Positions 9,185-17,169 of a stretch of DNA of 42,113 nt are shown here, piece after piece. Source of the stretch: Bacteroidales bacterium. Its GTDB lineage: Bacteria > Bacteroidota > Bacteroidia > Bacteroidales > UBA7960. The notes beneath the pieces are model-generated. The model was not told where the DNA came from. It saw only the letters and a list, made by a program, of their open reading frames with translations, and searched no databases. The stretch is taken from positions 1 through 42,113 of the forward strand of contig JAHYJP010000012.1 in assembly GCA_019429055.1 (NCBI GenBank), read 5' to 3'. Made by a program: the position numbers and the translations under genes. The number at the start of each line of letters is the position of its first letter. Positions within the stretch are counted from its first letter, which is position 1.

Positions 9185-9868
9185 TTACCTGTTCAATTTG
9201 AAATTCACCGGCACAGTGAACCTGACTCTTACGGGCTGGGTACCCATTCGTCCGGGAGTCCAGTTAGGCATGTTTGCAATTGCCTTCATGGCTTCTTCAT
9301 CACACCCTGCACCTATACCCCTCTGAATGTGGACATTTGTTACAGATCCGTCTCTCTCAATCACAAATCCAACGTAAACGGTTCCTTCAATTCCCAGTTG
9401 CTGCGCTTCACGCGGGTAGCGAATTACGCTGCCCAAATACCTGTATAGTGCCTCTACCCCGCCGGGAAACTCAGGCCAGAATTCAGGACGGAGAATAATA
9501 TCATCACCCGGATCAGGCACCTCATCTTTTCCGCCAATATCTATGGGAGGATAATCCGGCACAGCAACATCAGGGTAAGCGTCAATATCTATCTCAGGAA
9601 AAAAATCATCATTTATCAGCTCATCGGGAGCCGGGGTGATTTCATGGGACTTGGGTGGCGGTGGCGGGGGTGGCTTGGGTATATTGGGTGGTATGTAGTC
9701 ACGATCAACCCAGTCATGTCCATCGTCAGGAGTTATAAAATCGGGTCTCTCGGTTATGCGATACTGGAAAGCAAGCAATACGAATGCAAGTACCAGCACA
9801 AAACCGATTTCCAGAAACAAGGTTTTCTTGTTTTCCAGGTTCTTACGGGGAGATTTTTTTGTGTCCAT
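9185..9868 (-). CDS. TonB-family energy transducer
   Basis: From ATG 9868 the product is 227 residues. An upstream in-frame TTG at 9895 is rejected because Bacteroidota TonB proteins begin much like the MDTKKSPRKNLENKK seen here. One membrane segment (LFLEIGFVLVLAFVLLAFQY, about residues 18-37) anchors it in the inner membrane. A periplasmic linker rich in Pro (IPKPPPPPPPKS) and acidic residues follows. The TonB C-terminal domain has the diagnostic FPGGVEALYRYLGSVIRYP and GTVYVGFVIERDG, then NMPNWTPGRMGTQPVRVRF. TonB couples proton-motive force through ExbB/ExbD to outer-membrane receptors. No exbB, exbD or receptor gene is adjacent, so its partner is encoded elsewhere. Confidence 0.94.
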   Translation of the reverse strand: MDTKKSPRKNLENKKTLFLEIGFVLVLAFVLLAFQYRITERPDFITPDDGHDWVDRDYIPPNIPKPPPPPPPKSHEITPAPDELINDDFFPEIDIDAYPDVAVPDYPPIDIGGKDEVPDPGDDIILRPEFWPEFPGGVEALYRYLGSVIRYPREAQQLGIEGTVYVGFVIERDGSVTNVHIQRGIGAGCDEEAMKAIANMPNWTPGRMGTQPVRVRFTVPVNFKLNR

Positions 9869-10111
9869 AGCATCAGATTTTGGTTTATAAATCAATTATG
9901 AATGCTTATCAACACTTTGCGCGCAAAGAGCGAAATAAACCGGCCTTTTATATAATAACGGGATTGTCTTCTTAAATATTGTTAATCCATTATAACATAA
10001 TATTATTTTTTGTTGCATACTTCTCGTAAGCACCTGATTAAACCATATGCATACGAAAGTTGTTGGCTTACCAGATAATCAAAATAAATTTCATTAAACC
10101 CCCTGATAGCC

Positions 10112-10726
10112 ATGCATAATTATAATGTTGTTGAACGAGGAACTAAACTGCAAGAAGCAGAAAAGGCTATAATTCTTATACACGGAAGGGGTGCTCCCCC
10201 GGATGATATTCTTTCGCTGGCCGATTTTTTTGAAACTGAAAATACCTATGTTGTGGCCCCGGAGGCCAATCAATATGTTTGGTACCCATTGAGTTTTCTG
10301 GCTCCCCGTGCTCAAAACCAACCCTGGCTTGACAGTGCACTGGAAAATATTAACAGGCTGATCAGCGAGATTGAAAAATACATCCCAACCGAAAAAATTT
10401 TTGTGATGGGTTTTTCGCAGGGAGCATGCCTTACGGCAGAAGTTACATCACGCAATGCAAGGAAATTTGCCGGAACAGGCATTTTTACCGGTGGCTTGAT
10501 TGGCGACAAACCCGACCCAAACAACTATTCCGGAAACTTTGACGGAACACCCGTATATCTTAGTAACGGCGATAATGACCCGCACATACCATTGCAACGT
10601 ACTGAAGAAACCCATAAAATTTTGGAGGGTTTGGGGGCAGAAGTTACTAAGGAAATTTTTCCCGGGCGGCCCCACACCATTATGATGGAAGAAATTAATA
10701 AAGCCAAAACTCTTTTTAATCTCTGA
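10112..10726 (+). CDS. Phospholipase/carboxylesterase-family alpha/beta-hydrolase
   Basis: The 204-residue cytoplasmic protein matches the small carboxylesterase/dienelactone-hydrolase-like group. ILIHGRGAPPDDIL near residue 25 provides the oxyanion region, GFSQGA holds the nucleophile Ser102, Asp156 lies in NGDNDPHIP and His188 in GRPHTI. The family cleaves short acyl esters or lysophospholipids; no specific substrate can be assigned. Start ATG 10112 gives a full-length N-terminus. It is divergent from the TonB gene, with 243 bp between their start codons. In some Bacteroidota such esterases sit beside a ring-cleaving dioxygenase gene, which is not present here. Confidence 0.9.
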   Translation: MHNYNVVERGTKLQEAEKAIILIHGRGAPPDDILSLADFFETENTYVVAPEANQYVWYPLSFLAPRAQNQPWLDSALENINRLISEIEKYIPTEKIFVMGFSQGACLTAEVTSRNARKFAGTGIFTGGLIGDKPDPNNYSGNFDGTPVYLSNGDNDPHIPLQRTEETHKILEGLGAEVTKEIFPGRPHTIMMEEINKAKTLFNL

Positions 10727-10802
10727 CAAGATTTTTCATCATCAGGTTTGCATTTTACTACAGTGTTCACATATTTTGACTTTTCAGACTATATATAATT
10801 GT

Positions 10803-10810
10803 TAACTTTG
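10803..10810 (+). promoter_or_regulatory. Candidate -7 box upstream of the TPR lipoprotein gene
   Basis: TAACTTTG followed by CA matches the Bacteroidota TAnnTTTG consensus. A TTG at 10776-10778 is 24 bases upstream, slightly farther than usual for a -33 box. A strong hairpin lies between this site and the start codon. Confidence 0.4.
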
Positions 10811-10831
10811 CAACAATTACTGAAAGTTGTT

Positions 10832-10864
10832 CAGGGAAACTTTTCACAAGTGTTTCCCTGTTTT
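10832..10864 (+). terminator. Intrinsic-terminator-like hairpin in the leader of the TPR lipoprotein gene
   Basis: CAGGGAAAC (10832-10840) pairs with GTTTCCCTG (10852-10860) around an 11-base loop and is followed at once by TTTT. It may end transcription of the esterase gene. Because it lies after a promoter-like box and 13 bases before the next start codon, it could instead act as an attenuator. Confidence 0.6.
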
Positions 10865-10877
10865 ATTTTGATGTTTT

Positions 10878-11765
10878 ATGAAAGTTCATCTGCGTTTTAC
10901 CCTGATTTTATTGATTGTCTTTGCAGCATGTTCTACACAGAGGCAGTATACCGGTATTGATCCCGATGCTCCGCATGCACTGCGAACCGGCGACTACCAG
11001 ACTGCTCTTACGCTTTACGAAGATTTCATTACCCGGCATCAGCATGATGTGCTCAGCATACCCGACAGTATTTATCGGGGAGCCGGACTTTCGGCCTTTC
11101 ATCTCCAAAAGGAAGAAAAAGCCCTGAACTACCTGAACCTGATCCGGCACAGTGAAACCGCCGGTGCGGATGTACATTATACACTTGCCTTGCTGAATCG
11201 TAGAATCGATAATCTGTCGCGCGAAATTACAGCCCTGGAAATGTACCTGGCATCTGAACCGAAGGGCGAAAAAGTGCAGGCTATGAAGGAAAGACTTTTT
11301 GAAACCTATGCCGAAAGCCGAAATTATGAAGATGCGGTTGAGATTTGGAATGAAATTGAAAGAGATGCCAGCCGAAAAGAGCCCCTTTTGAATACCTATT
11401 TCAAGATGCAGAAAGCCCTTGAAAATGAAGACCTTTTAGACGATATCGCTGAAGATCTTCTCTTGCTGAATCCCGATAATACCGATGCCCTTTATCATAT
11501 GGCCCAGAAATATTTCTGGCAGGCTGAAAATCTTTATCAGTCGGAGATGGAAGCCTACGAAAGAAACCGCACACACAGGCAATATGCACAGCTATTAAGT
11601 GCTTTTGAAGTTCTTAATAAAGATTTCCACAAATCATTGAACTACTTTCTGCGGCTTTACGAAATTGATCCCAAACCCACCTATGCCCGTTTTATAGGGA
11701 ATATTTACCTGCGTTTCGATGACAAAAGCAAAGCCAGGTATTATCATGGCAGGGCTGAGGGGTAA
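10878..11765 (+). CDS. TPR-repeat lipoprotein
   Basis: The 295-residue protein has a lipoprotein signal ending in the lipobox LIVFAAC, with Cys18 as the predicted lipidated residue. The mature part is helical with repeated TPR-like units: ALRTGDYQTALTLYEDFI near residues 35-52, YAESRNYEDAVEIWNEI near 150, DALYHMAQKYFWQAENLYQ near 205, and SLNYFLRLYEIDPKPTYARF near the end. TPR lipoproteins in this phylum are usually scaffolds in envelope complexes. I cannot name this one; it does not look like a SusD/RagB protein, which is about twice as long. It converges on the oxidoreductase gene with only about 60 bp between the two stop codons. Confidence 0.85.
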   Translation: MKVHLRFTLILLIVFAACSTQRQYTGIDPDAPHALRTGDYQTALTLYEDFITRHQHDVLSIPDSIYRGAGLSAFHLQKEEKALNYLNLIRHSETAGADVHYTLALLNRRIDNLSREITALEMYLASEPKGEKVQAMKERLFETYAESRNYEDAVEIWNEIERDASRKEPLLNTYFKMQKALENEDLLDDIAEDLLLLNPDNTDALYHMAQKYFWQAENLYQSEMEAYERNRTHRQYAQLLSAFEVLNKDFHKSLNYFLRLYEIDPKPTYARFIGNIYLRFDDKSKARYYHGRAEG

Positions 11766-11824
11766 AAGATAGGTTAAGGTTAGGATGAGATTAAGAAAAG
11801 GGTGTTTGGGTTTTACCTGCTCTT

Positions 11825-12478
11825 TTATGGATTCTTCCTTACCGGCCATTCATGCATCTGATCTGATTCAATAATCTGCAGCCCCGGTTTCGCTTCTTTT
11901 ATTTTGCTGATCATACAACCGGCAACCTGCGAAACATGTATGCCGCGATAACGCTTTGGGAAAAGAAACCACAACATGCGGGCAAATATTTTTCCGATCT
12001 CCTCTCCTGTCCGGAATTCCTTCCTTGGCCCCAGCAGCATAGATGGTCTGAAAATTTGAAGCGAATGGAAAGGAATTTCCTGAAGCTTTTCTTCTACTTC
12101 CCCTTTTACCCGGGAATAAAATATTTTTGATTTGCTGCTGGCACCAATGGCTGTTATAATACTGAAATTCCTGGCCCCGGCCTTTTGTGTTGCCTGTGCA
12201 ACCTGAAGCGGATATTCATAGTCCACTTTTATGAAAGCTTCCTTTGAACCTGCTTTTTTTATGGTTGTACCCAGACAGCAGAATACATCATCCGCTTCAA
12301 ACTTTTCAGGCTCAGGATTTTCATAATCATAAATGATCTGCTCGAGGCTGGGATGATTCAGATCGACCGGCTTTCTTACTATGATTTTCACCTTATCATA
12401 ATACCCATCTTCCAGAAGCATTTTTACAAGAAAGGAGCCAACCAGTCCGGTGGCTCCTGAAACCAGTGCTGTTTTCAT
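11825..12478 (-). CDS. NAD(P)-binding Rossmann oxidoreductase, atypical SDR family (HTATIP2-like)
   Basis: From ATG 12478 the protein has 217 residues; an in-frame TTG two codons upstream is less likely. The N-terminal VSGATGLVGSFLVKMLLEDG is the TGxxGxxG dinucleotide-binding turn of atypical short-chain dehydrogenases. FCCLGTTIKKAGSKEAFIKV at about residues 70-90 and the later FYSRVKGEVEEKL (YxxxK-like) and IFRPSMLLGPRKE match the HTATIP2/nucleoside-diphosphate-sugar-epimerase-like group. It is cytoplasmic. Substrate and reaction are unknown. It lies 69 bp after the Omp28 lipoprotein gene on the same strand, so it may be the last gene of that transcript, though it has no evident role there. 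Confidence 0.88.
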   Translation of the reverse strand: MKTALVSGATGLVGSFLVKMLLEDGYYDKVKIIVRKPVDLNHPSLEQIIYDYENPEPEKFEADDVFCCLGTTIKKAGSKEAFIKVDYEYPLQVAQATQKAGARNFSIITAIGASSKSKIFYSRVKGEVEEKLQEIPFHSLQIFRPSMLLGPRKEFRTGEEIGKIFARMLWFLFPKRYRGIHVSQVAGCMISKIKEAKPGLQIIESDQMHEWPVRKNP

Positions 12479-12547
12479 ATTCAAAAATCACTTTTTATAA
12501 CTTAACTATTATGAAAACAAACGAAGTACCCAATATGTTTTTTATGG

Positions 12548-13390
12548 TTAATTGGAAGGGATTTTCTTTTCTTCAACCTGCAAAATTTCCATATTCGGAT
12601 TCATCAGGTAAACCACTACAGAACAATTGGAAGCAACCCAGCTATTATCCAATTCAAACGTATAGCTGTTTTCCATAATGATACCCTGAGGAAATAAATC
12701 TTCAATAATTTTATCGCCCCATATACCGGTAATACCTTTTCTAAGTACATGGTTATGCTCATAATCAAGAATCTCACCATCAGGATAATCCGGATGATTG
12801 ATTTTTTGAGGTTTAATGATCCCATCTTCCAGGATAAGAGCAACCAGGTATAACTCTCCTTCATGATCAGAAAGAGCGGTAATATCTGCATCTACCCTGT
12901 AAATGTTGCCGGAAACACTTGTGATACTCACATCAAGTTTAAAACCGGGTTCAATATCTTCCATTGCCTGCATTGCAGAACCCCAGGAGGCGGGAGTGAG
13001 CAGCAACGCCCCTTCATACTCAGTACGATTAACCATTCCAGTGGGGTTTTGCGTAATGCCGAAATGATTATTCAGTGCCGTTCCTTCGGGTGTTCGGAAA
13101 TCATAATTAAACGGAGCACTCATAGGGTTGGCAAAGAAACCTGCATGAACGGACACAATCACCAACCTGTCGCCATAAAGATTCTTCAGGATTTTGGCCA
13201 TTTCGGTTCCTGCCGGGCAATTGGGGCAGCGATGACCCGTGAATTCTTCAAGAAGAAATTTTCTTACGACTTCGTCATTTCCACCACCCTGTTGTGTATC
13301 TGTCATGTATGGCGGTTCTATTTTATCACAACCCAAAATCATTATTGTGAAAAACAGAGTTACCGGAATAATCAATTTAAAGAGTTTCAT
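12548..13390 (-). CDS. Omp28-family lipoprotein with thioredoxin-like CPNC motif
   Basis: From ATG 13390 the product has 280 residues, with a lipoprotein signal ending TIMILGC (Cys21 lipidated). An upstream in-frame ATG at 13402 (MTLS) would lengthen the signal and is less likely. The domain starts FLLEEFTGHRCPNCPAGTEM with a CxxC pair at Cys55/Cys58. VIVSVHAGFFANP and then a TQNPTGMVNR stretch follow, as in Omp28-type proteins, which share a thioredoxin-like fold. Omp28 was described as an outer-membrane protein of Porphyromonas gingivalis; its biochemical role is unsettled. The gene sits 19 bp after the DUF6029 gene and downstream of tlpA-like DNA, forming an exported thiol-protein cluster. 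Confidence 0.9.
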   Translation of the reverse strand: MKLFKLIIPVTLFFTIMILGCDKIEPPYMTDTQQGGGNDEVVRKFLLEEFTGHRCPNCPAGTEMAKILKNLYGDRLVIVSVHAGFFANPMSAPFNYDFRTPEGTALNNHFGITQNPTGMVNRTEYEGALLLTPASWGSAMQAMEDIEPGFKLDVSITSVSGNIYRVDADITALSDHEGELYLVALILEDGIIKPQKINHPDYPDGEILDYEHNHVLRKGITGIWGDKIIEDLFPQGIIMENSYTFELDNSWVASNCSVVVYLMNPNMEILQVEEKKIPSN

Positions 13391-13409
13391 ACTAAGAGTC
13401 ATTTAATCA

Positions 13410-15071
13410 TTAAAAACTGCTGGTTACGCTCAGTGTAAATCCTGATGAGGCCGGCACCACCCTGCACACCCCGCCAATGCAAATGATTCCTTCTCGCTGG
13501 CGGCCCCAGCCCAGGGCAAACCGATTGGCGTTTTTGTTGTACCCCATATTAAGGGTATAATAGTGCAACTGCTTTTCCGGGTCATCATTGCCGTAGTTAT
13601 ACTGGTCAGAAACAGCAAAAAACCAGTTGGGGGAAATATTGTACTCAACCAGCAACATGGCCCAGTTGCCATTATCCTGGGCTGTGGAAAGGTGCTGCGC
13701 TTCCCACCTTATTGAACGCCGGCGCTCGAGTCGGAGTGTCATATCGGCAACAAAAATATGGGCCTTTACATTTTCTTTATCCTGGTAACCTTCAATTACA
13801 TTCTGGTTGTAAAACAAATTCATATAGGTAAAGGTACCCCTGAGATTCCTGTTGAATCGCCGGCTGACTTCAATGTTAAGATCCTGGAAATACTTTTCAT
13901 CTCCCACAGCAAAAAAGCTCGATTTGTAACCATCGGTTCCCGTTTGCCCTATGGCTGTTGTATCATTTAAAGGCTGTTTGTCAATGGCATTGGCAATGCT
14001 GGAATTGATAGTAACGGTAGTACCAAAAGGACCTCCCAGGAAAGATTCACGGGGCAACCGGAATGTCAGCTCTGCCAGGGCGCCCATTTCGCCGGTTGGC
14101 TGGGTGGCGTAAGGGTACATACCCGTGAGGCTGTAAAGATGCTGACGTGTCATGGCCGGGAGGTAATTGATGTGCAGATCGTTTCCGGTGGCTCCCCGGT
14201 TCGACCTGAAACCCATATTGTCAATTCTTTTGGCAGAAAGCAACAGCCCGAATCCGCTGAAAGAGTAAGAACTGCTGACCATAAAAGCTTCTCCATGCCG
14301 GTATATGAAATTATTCTCAGCCGACGGATCATTGGCCTTGTAAGCATACTCGGAATTAATATTAAGTCCGCCACGTGAAAAATTTACCCGCCCTGCAAAT
14401 GCAGCAACATTTTCGGGTAAGATGTAAATGGGATCCTGATCGCGCTGAAATTTACTCACACCGCTTAGCCCCAGTATCCATTGGCTCTGCGCTTCTGAAA
14501 ATCTGCTGAAAGCCTGGTTCAGATGAATTTCCGCATCACCCCCCCTAACAATACCCGGGCCTTTATCCCAGTAAAATCTTTGCTGACCAACCAACGTCCG
14601 CAGGGTTACACCACCGGTGGGCCGGTAAAGCAATCTTATACCATCAAAAGAGTTATCAAGCCCGAGATTGGGTTCCACATAACTTCTTAAAACCATTCCG
14701 TTGCCATATTGCTCATAAAAATTACCCAGTGTAACCTCAAGATTATCCTGAGTATAACTGGCAAAGCGATAGGGAATTCCGCTGCCACGATAACGGTTAT
14801 CAAATCCCAGTAAAGGATTCTGGTAGCTTTCATACCTTAATCCAACGGTAAAACCCCTGTACTCGGCATTCAGGTTGGCAAAGGCGTTCATTAATATCTT
14901 TTCGGGTACTTCGGGTGCCCCAATGATGGTATCATTCTGGTAATACTGTGCATCCATCTGAAAATTTCCCCAAACCCTTGCTCCTGGCAGTAATTCCTGT
15001 GCTGAAACGGAAAAATGGAGCAACATGTTGACCAGTACGGTCAGTAAAACAAACTTCCCTTTTTTTATCAT
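13410..15071 (-). CDS. DUF6029-family outer-membrane protein
   Basis: The 553-residue protein has a cleavable signal (MIKKGKFVLLTVLVNMLLHF then SVSAQ). The mature part is dominated by alternating polar/aromatic strands and ends in Phe (TLSVTSSF), as outer-membrane beta-barrels do. The N-terminal region with LRYESYQNPLLGFDNRY and VTLGNFYEQYGNGMVLRSY is typical of DUF6029 proteins of Bacteroidota. Function is not established. Its start lies 4 bp after the TlpA-like gene's stop codon and its end 19 bp before the Omp28 lipoprotein start, so the three are almost certainly one transcript. A role as an outer-membrane channel or anchor for the thiol proteins is my inference. Confidence 0.85.
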   Translation of the reverse strand: MIKKGKFVLLTVLVNMLLHFSVSAQELLPGARVWGNFQMDAQYYQNDTIIGAPEVPEKILMNAFANLNAEYRGFTVGLRYESYQNPLLGFDNRYRGSGIPYRFASYTQDNLEVTLGNFYEQYGNGMVLRSYVEPNLGLDNSFDGIRLLYRPTGGVTLRTLVGQQRFYWDKGPGIVRGGDAEIHLNQAFSRFSEAQSQWILGLSGVSKFQRDQDPIYILPENVAAFAGRVNFSRGGLNINSEYAYKANDPSAENNFIYRHGEAFMVSSSYSFSGFGLLLSAKRIDNMGFRSNRGATGNDLHINYLPAMTRQHLYSLTGMYPYATQPTGEMGALAELTFRLPRESFLGGPFGTTVTINSSIANAIDKQPLNDTTAIGQTGTDGYKSSFFAVGDEKYFQDLNIEVSRRFNRNLRGTFTYMNLFYNQNVIEGYQDKENVKAHIFVADMTLRLERRRSIRWEAQHLSTAQDNGNWAMLLVEYNISPNWFFAVSDQYNYGNDDPEKQLHYYTLNMGYNKNANRFALGWGRQREGIICIGGVCRVVPASSGFTLSVTSSF

Positions 15072-15075
15072 GTTA

Positions 15076-15591
15076 TTATTCTTTTTCGAGAAGCTCCATC
15101 AGTTTGTCAAACATTTCCCATTCCATGCCATCAGCAAAGGAAGTATGCTGATAGGCAATTTCGCCCTTACCATTAATAATGAAGGTGTGAGGTACCATAT
15201 TTACACCCATGGTACGACGGAAATCGCCGTTTTCGTCATGGTAGAATTCATATTCCCATCCACGCCCGTTTACCATAGGAAGGATATTGGCACGGGTACG
15301 GGCATCATCGGTACTTACTGCAATTACTTTAAAGCCCATGTCTTCCCATTCGTCGTATATCTCGGCTATGGCATTGAGCTCTTTCAGGCACGGACGACAC
15401 CAGGTAGCCCAGAAACTCAAAACATAAGGCTTGCCGTCATTCTCAAAGCCTGCTGTCTGAAAATCACGCCCATCAAGGGTTTTAACTGTATGATCAGGTA
15501 TGGTGCGGCCACTTGTTCCCTGGGAAAAACCATTGCCGGTCATCAGCAACAGAACCATCCCGATGATGATAATTCCTAATTTTGCATTCAT
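15076..15591 (-). CDS. TlpA/ResA-like thioredoxin-fold thiol-disulfide protein
   Basis: The 171-residue protein has a hydrophobic N-terminus (IIIIGMVLLLMTGNGFSQ) serving as signal peptide or anchor, followed by an AhpC-TSA/Redoxin-type fold. The active site is SFWATWCRPCLKEL with Cys65 and Cys68. The cis-proline-side strand MVPHTFIINGKGEIAYQH near residue 136 is as in TlpA proteins. Such proteins reduce or oxidise disulfides of exported substrates in the periplasm, often taking electrons from a DsbD-like membrane protein; none is encoded in the window. It is the second gene of the 17005-12548 transcript, 40 bp after the 457-aa Omp28-like gene. Confidence 0.93.
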   Translation of the reverse strand: MNAKLGIIIIGMVLLLMTGNGFSQGTSGRTIPDHTVKTLDGRDFQTAGFENDGKPYVLSFWATWCRPCLKELNAIAEIYDEWEDMGFKVIAVSTDDARTRANILPMVNGRGWEYEFYHDENGDFRRTMGVNMVPHTFIINGKGEIAYQHTSFADGMEWEMFDKLMELLEKE

Positions 15592-15631
15592 GCTTTTTTT
15601 GAATTAAATGGATTAGTTAAGGTTTTTTGAT

Positions 15632-17005
15632 TTATCTGATAATGGAAATCTTTTCCCTGTAAACAGAGCTTCCTGATTGAATTAATAGATAATAGATCCC
15701 GGATGAAATGTCGCCAAGATCAATGTAATCTGTATTTTGCCGGGTTTTGATATGTCTTCCCTGCAAATCAAATACCATAATCTGCTCCGGCAGTATTCCG
15801 TTCATATCGCCCTTAAGCCTGATGAACTGGTTTGCGGGATTGGGGAAGATAAGAAAAGGATTACGATTTTCTGAAAATTCAGCTATATTAGTGGTATCAT
15901 CTTCATCTTCAGGCGACTGATGATCAAGTTGCACAACCTGTGAGATCTCAGTGGAACTCATTTCCTGGACAAAAGCAATCAGTTTCATATTCTCCGGTTC
16001 AAGGGTTTCGAACCACGGCATCTCAATGGTTTGGAGAAAAGTATTTTTGCTATCCCCTGCTGTTAATTTGGTTCCCTGTGCATCGGGTGCAAAAAACCGC
16101 ATTACATGATAAAAATCTTTCTCCTGATTGGAACCCGGTGGTTCATCAAAGTGCACACTCTCTTCAATCCCTGCAATTAACAGCCTGTAATCTTTGCCGT
16201 AGGTATTTACAAATATTTCACCCTCCACAACAATATATAATGAATCATTTTCTGCATGCCAGCTACCATCCAGTGAAAAACCTGACCATTTTTGCAACTC
16301 CAGTTGCATAAGCATATCTTCCACACCTTCGCTTCCGCCGGTATAAAGATTTCCTATGGCAGACCACGGAGTATAAAAGACATCATAATAATCGCGCCGG
16401 ATGTTCTGGTCTTTAGGGTTAAAGAGATACAAAGGGCTGCTTTCATAGTGCATCGGATGATAGTAGATCATGGCATAGTTGTCAGGATTCTCATCCACGA
16501 TTTTTCTGAGTGCCGGGGTTACAAGTGCACAGCTCCCGCAATTGATACTTGAGAAACTCTCCAGCAAAGCCATTTGTCTTTCAGCCAGTTGATCATATAC
16601 TTCAACGTACACACTTACGGTATCGCTCACACCCTCATCAATGTTACCACCATTGAGTTCCGAGAACCAGATTTTAATCTCATATTCTCCTTCAACTTCC
16701 GGAATCCATTTTTCACTCACCGCATACCTGAATGGGACATAAGGATAAACACCGATATTATCGAAAAACTCGGTGCCGGCTTCCTGGTCATCTATCTGGT
16801 AATGGATCCTGATGGATTCAAGCGGGCTGTTTCCAAGATAGGCTATCTCGCCACGAAGTTCATATTCGTTGTGGGTTTTGTGAACAGGCCCGCCAAAGAA
16901 ATTATCAATTCTGACTACATAGGATTTATCTGCGGCTAAAGCGTGGGTTAAAATGAAAAGCAGTGCAAGGAAAGTGATCGGAATACGTAAGAAAAGATTT
17001 TTCAT
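15632..17005 (-). CDS. Omp28-like thioredoxin-fold protein with T9SS sorting domain
   Basis: The 457-residue protein starts with a signal peptide (MKNLFLRIPITFLALLFILT then HALA). Residues about 25-140 are a beta-rich domain that resembles an Ig-like or CARDB-like unit. ALLESFSSINCGSCALVTPA follows, with CxxC at Cys156/Cys159, and the Omp28-type fold continues to about residue 360. The last 80 residues are a type A T9SS C-terminal domain: FLIFPNPANQFIRL, then VFDLQGRHIKT, then SSGIYYLLIQSG and a basic end KISIIR. It should cross the outer membrane by type IX secretion and stay on the surface or be released. It heads a four-gene transcript with the TlpA-like, DUF6029 and Omp28 lipoprotein genes. 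Confidence 0.88.
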   Translation of the reverse strand: MKNLFLRIPITFLALLFILTHALAADKSYVVRIDNFFGGPVHKTHNEYELRGEIAYLGNSPLESIRIHYQIDDQEAGTEFFDNIGVYPYVPFRYAVSEKWIPEVEGEYEIKIWFSELNGGNIDEGVSDTVSVYVEVYDQLAERQMALLESFSSINCGSCALVTPALRKIVDENPDNYAMIYYHPMHYESSPLYLFNPKDQNIRRDYYDVFYTPWSAIGNLYTGGSEGVEDMLMQLELQKWSGFSLDGSWHAENDSLYIVVEGEIFVNTYGKDYRLLIAGIEESVHFDEPPGSNQEKDFYHVMRFFAPDAQGTKLTAGDSKNTFLQTIEMPWFETLEPENMKLIAFVQEMSSTEISQVVQLDHQSPEDEDDTTNIAEFSENRNPFLIFPNPANQFIRLKGDMNGILPEQIMVFDLQGRHIKTRQNTDYIDLGDISSGIYYLLIQSGSSVYREKISIIR

Positions 17006-17086
17006 GATAAAGGTTGCATTGATAAAGATGACAGGGAATGAAAAGTCTTATTTGACCGCCACTCCTCTGTCATCCTGATTACGGGT

Positions 17087-17140
17087 ATATTTGACTTTAA
17101 TACATTAAAGTTATTAATTAATTCTCTTTTAGTCAAATAT
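17087..17140. promoter_or_regulatory. Inverted repeats upstream of the 457-aa Omp28-like gene
   Basis: ATATTTGACT (17087-17096) is perfectly inverted as AGTCAAATAT (17131-17140). Inside it, CTTTAA/TTAAAG forms a second 6-bp palindrome at 17095-17110. The pair lies 82-135 bp upstream of the start at 17005 and just after the end of the 821-aa gene. It could be an operator for a dimeric regulator, or a weak stem ending the upstream transcript. Confidence 0.35.
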
Positions 17141-17169
17141 CTGCATTATTGCATAACTGCCTGTATCTT

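Noticed and set aside
12863-13438. Plus-strand open frame (191 codons) inside the Omp28 lipoprotein gene
   Set aside because: Antisense to an Omp28-family gene with lipobox and CPNC; no recognisable product.
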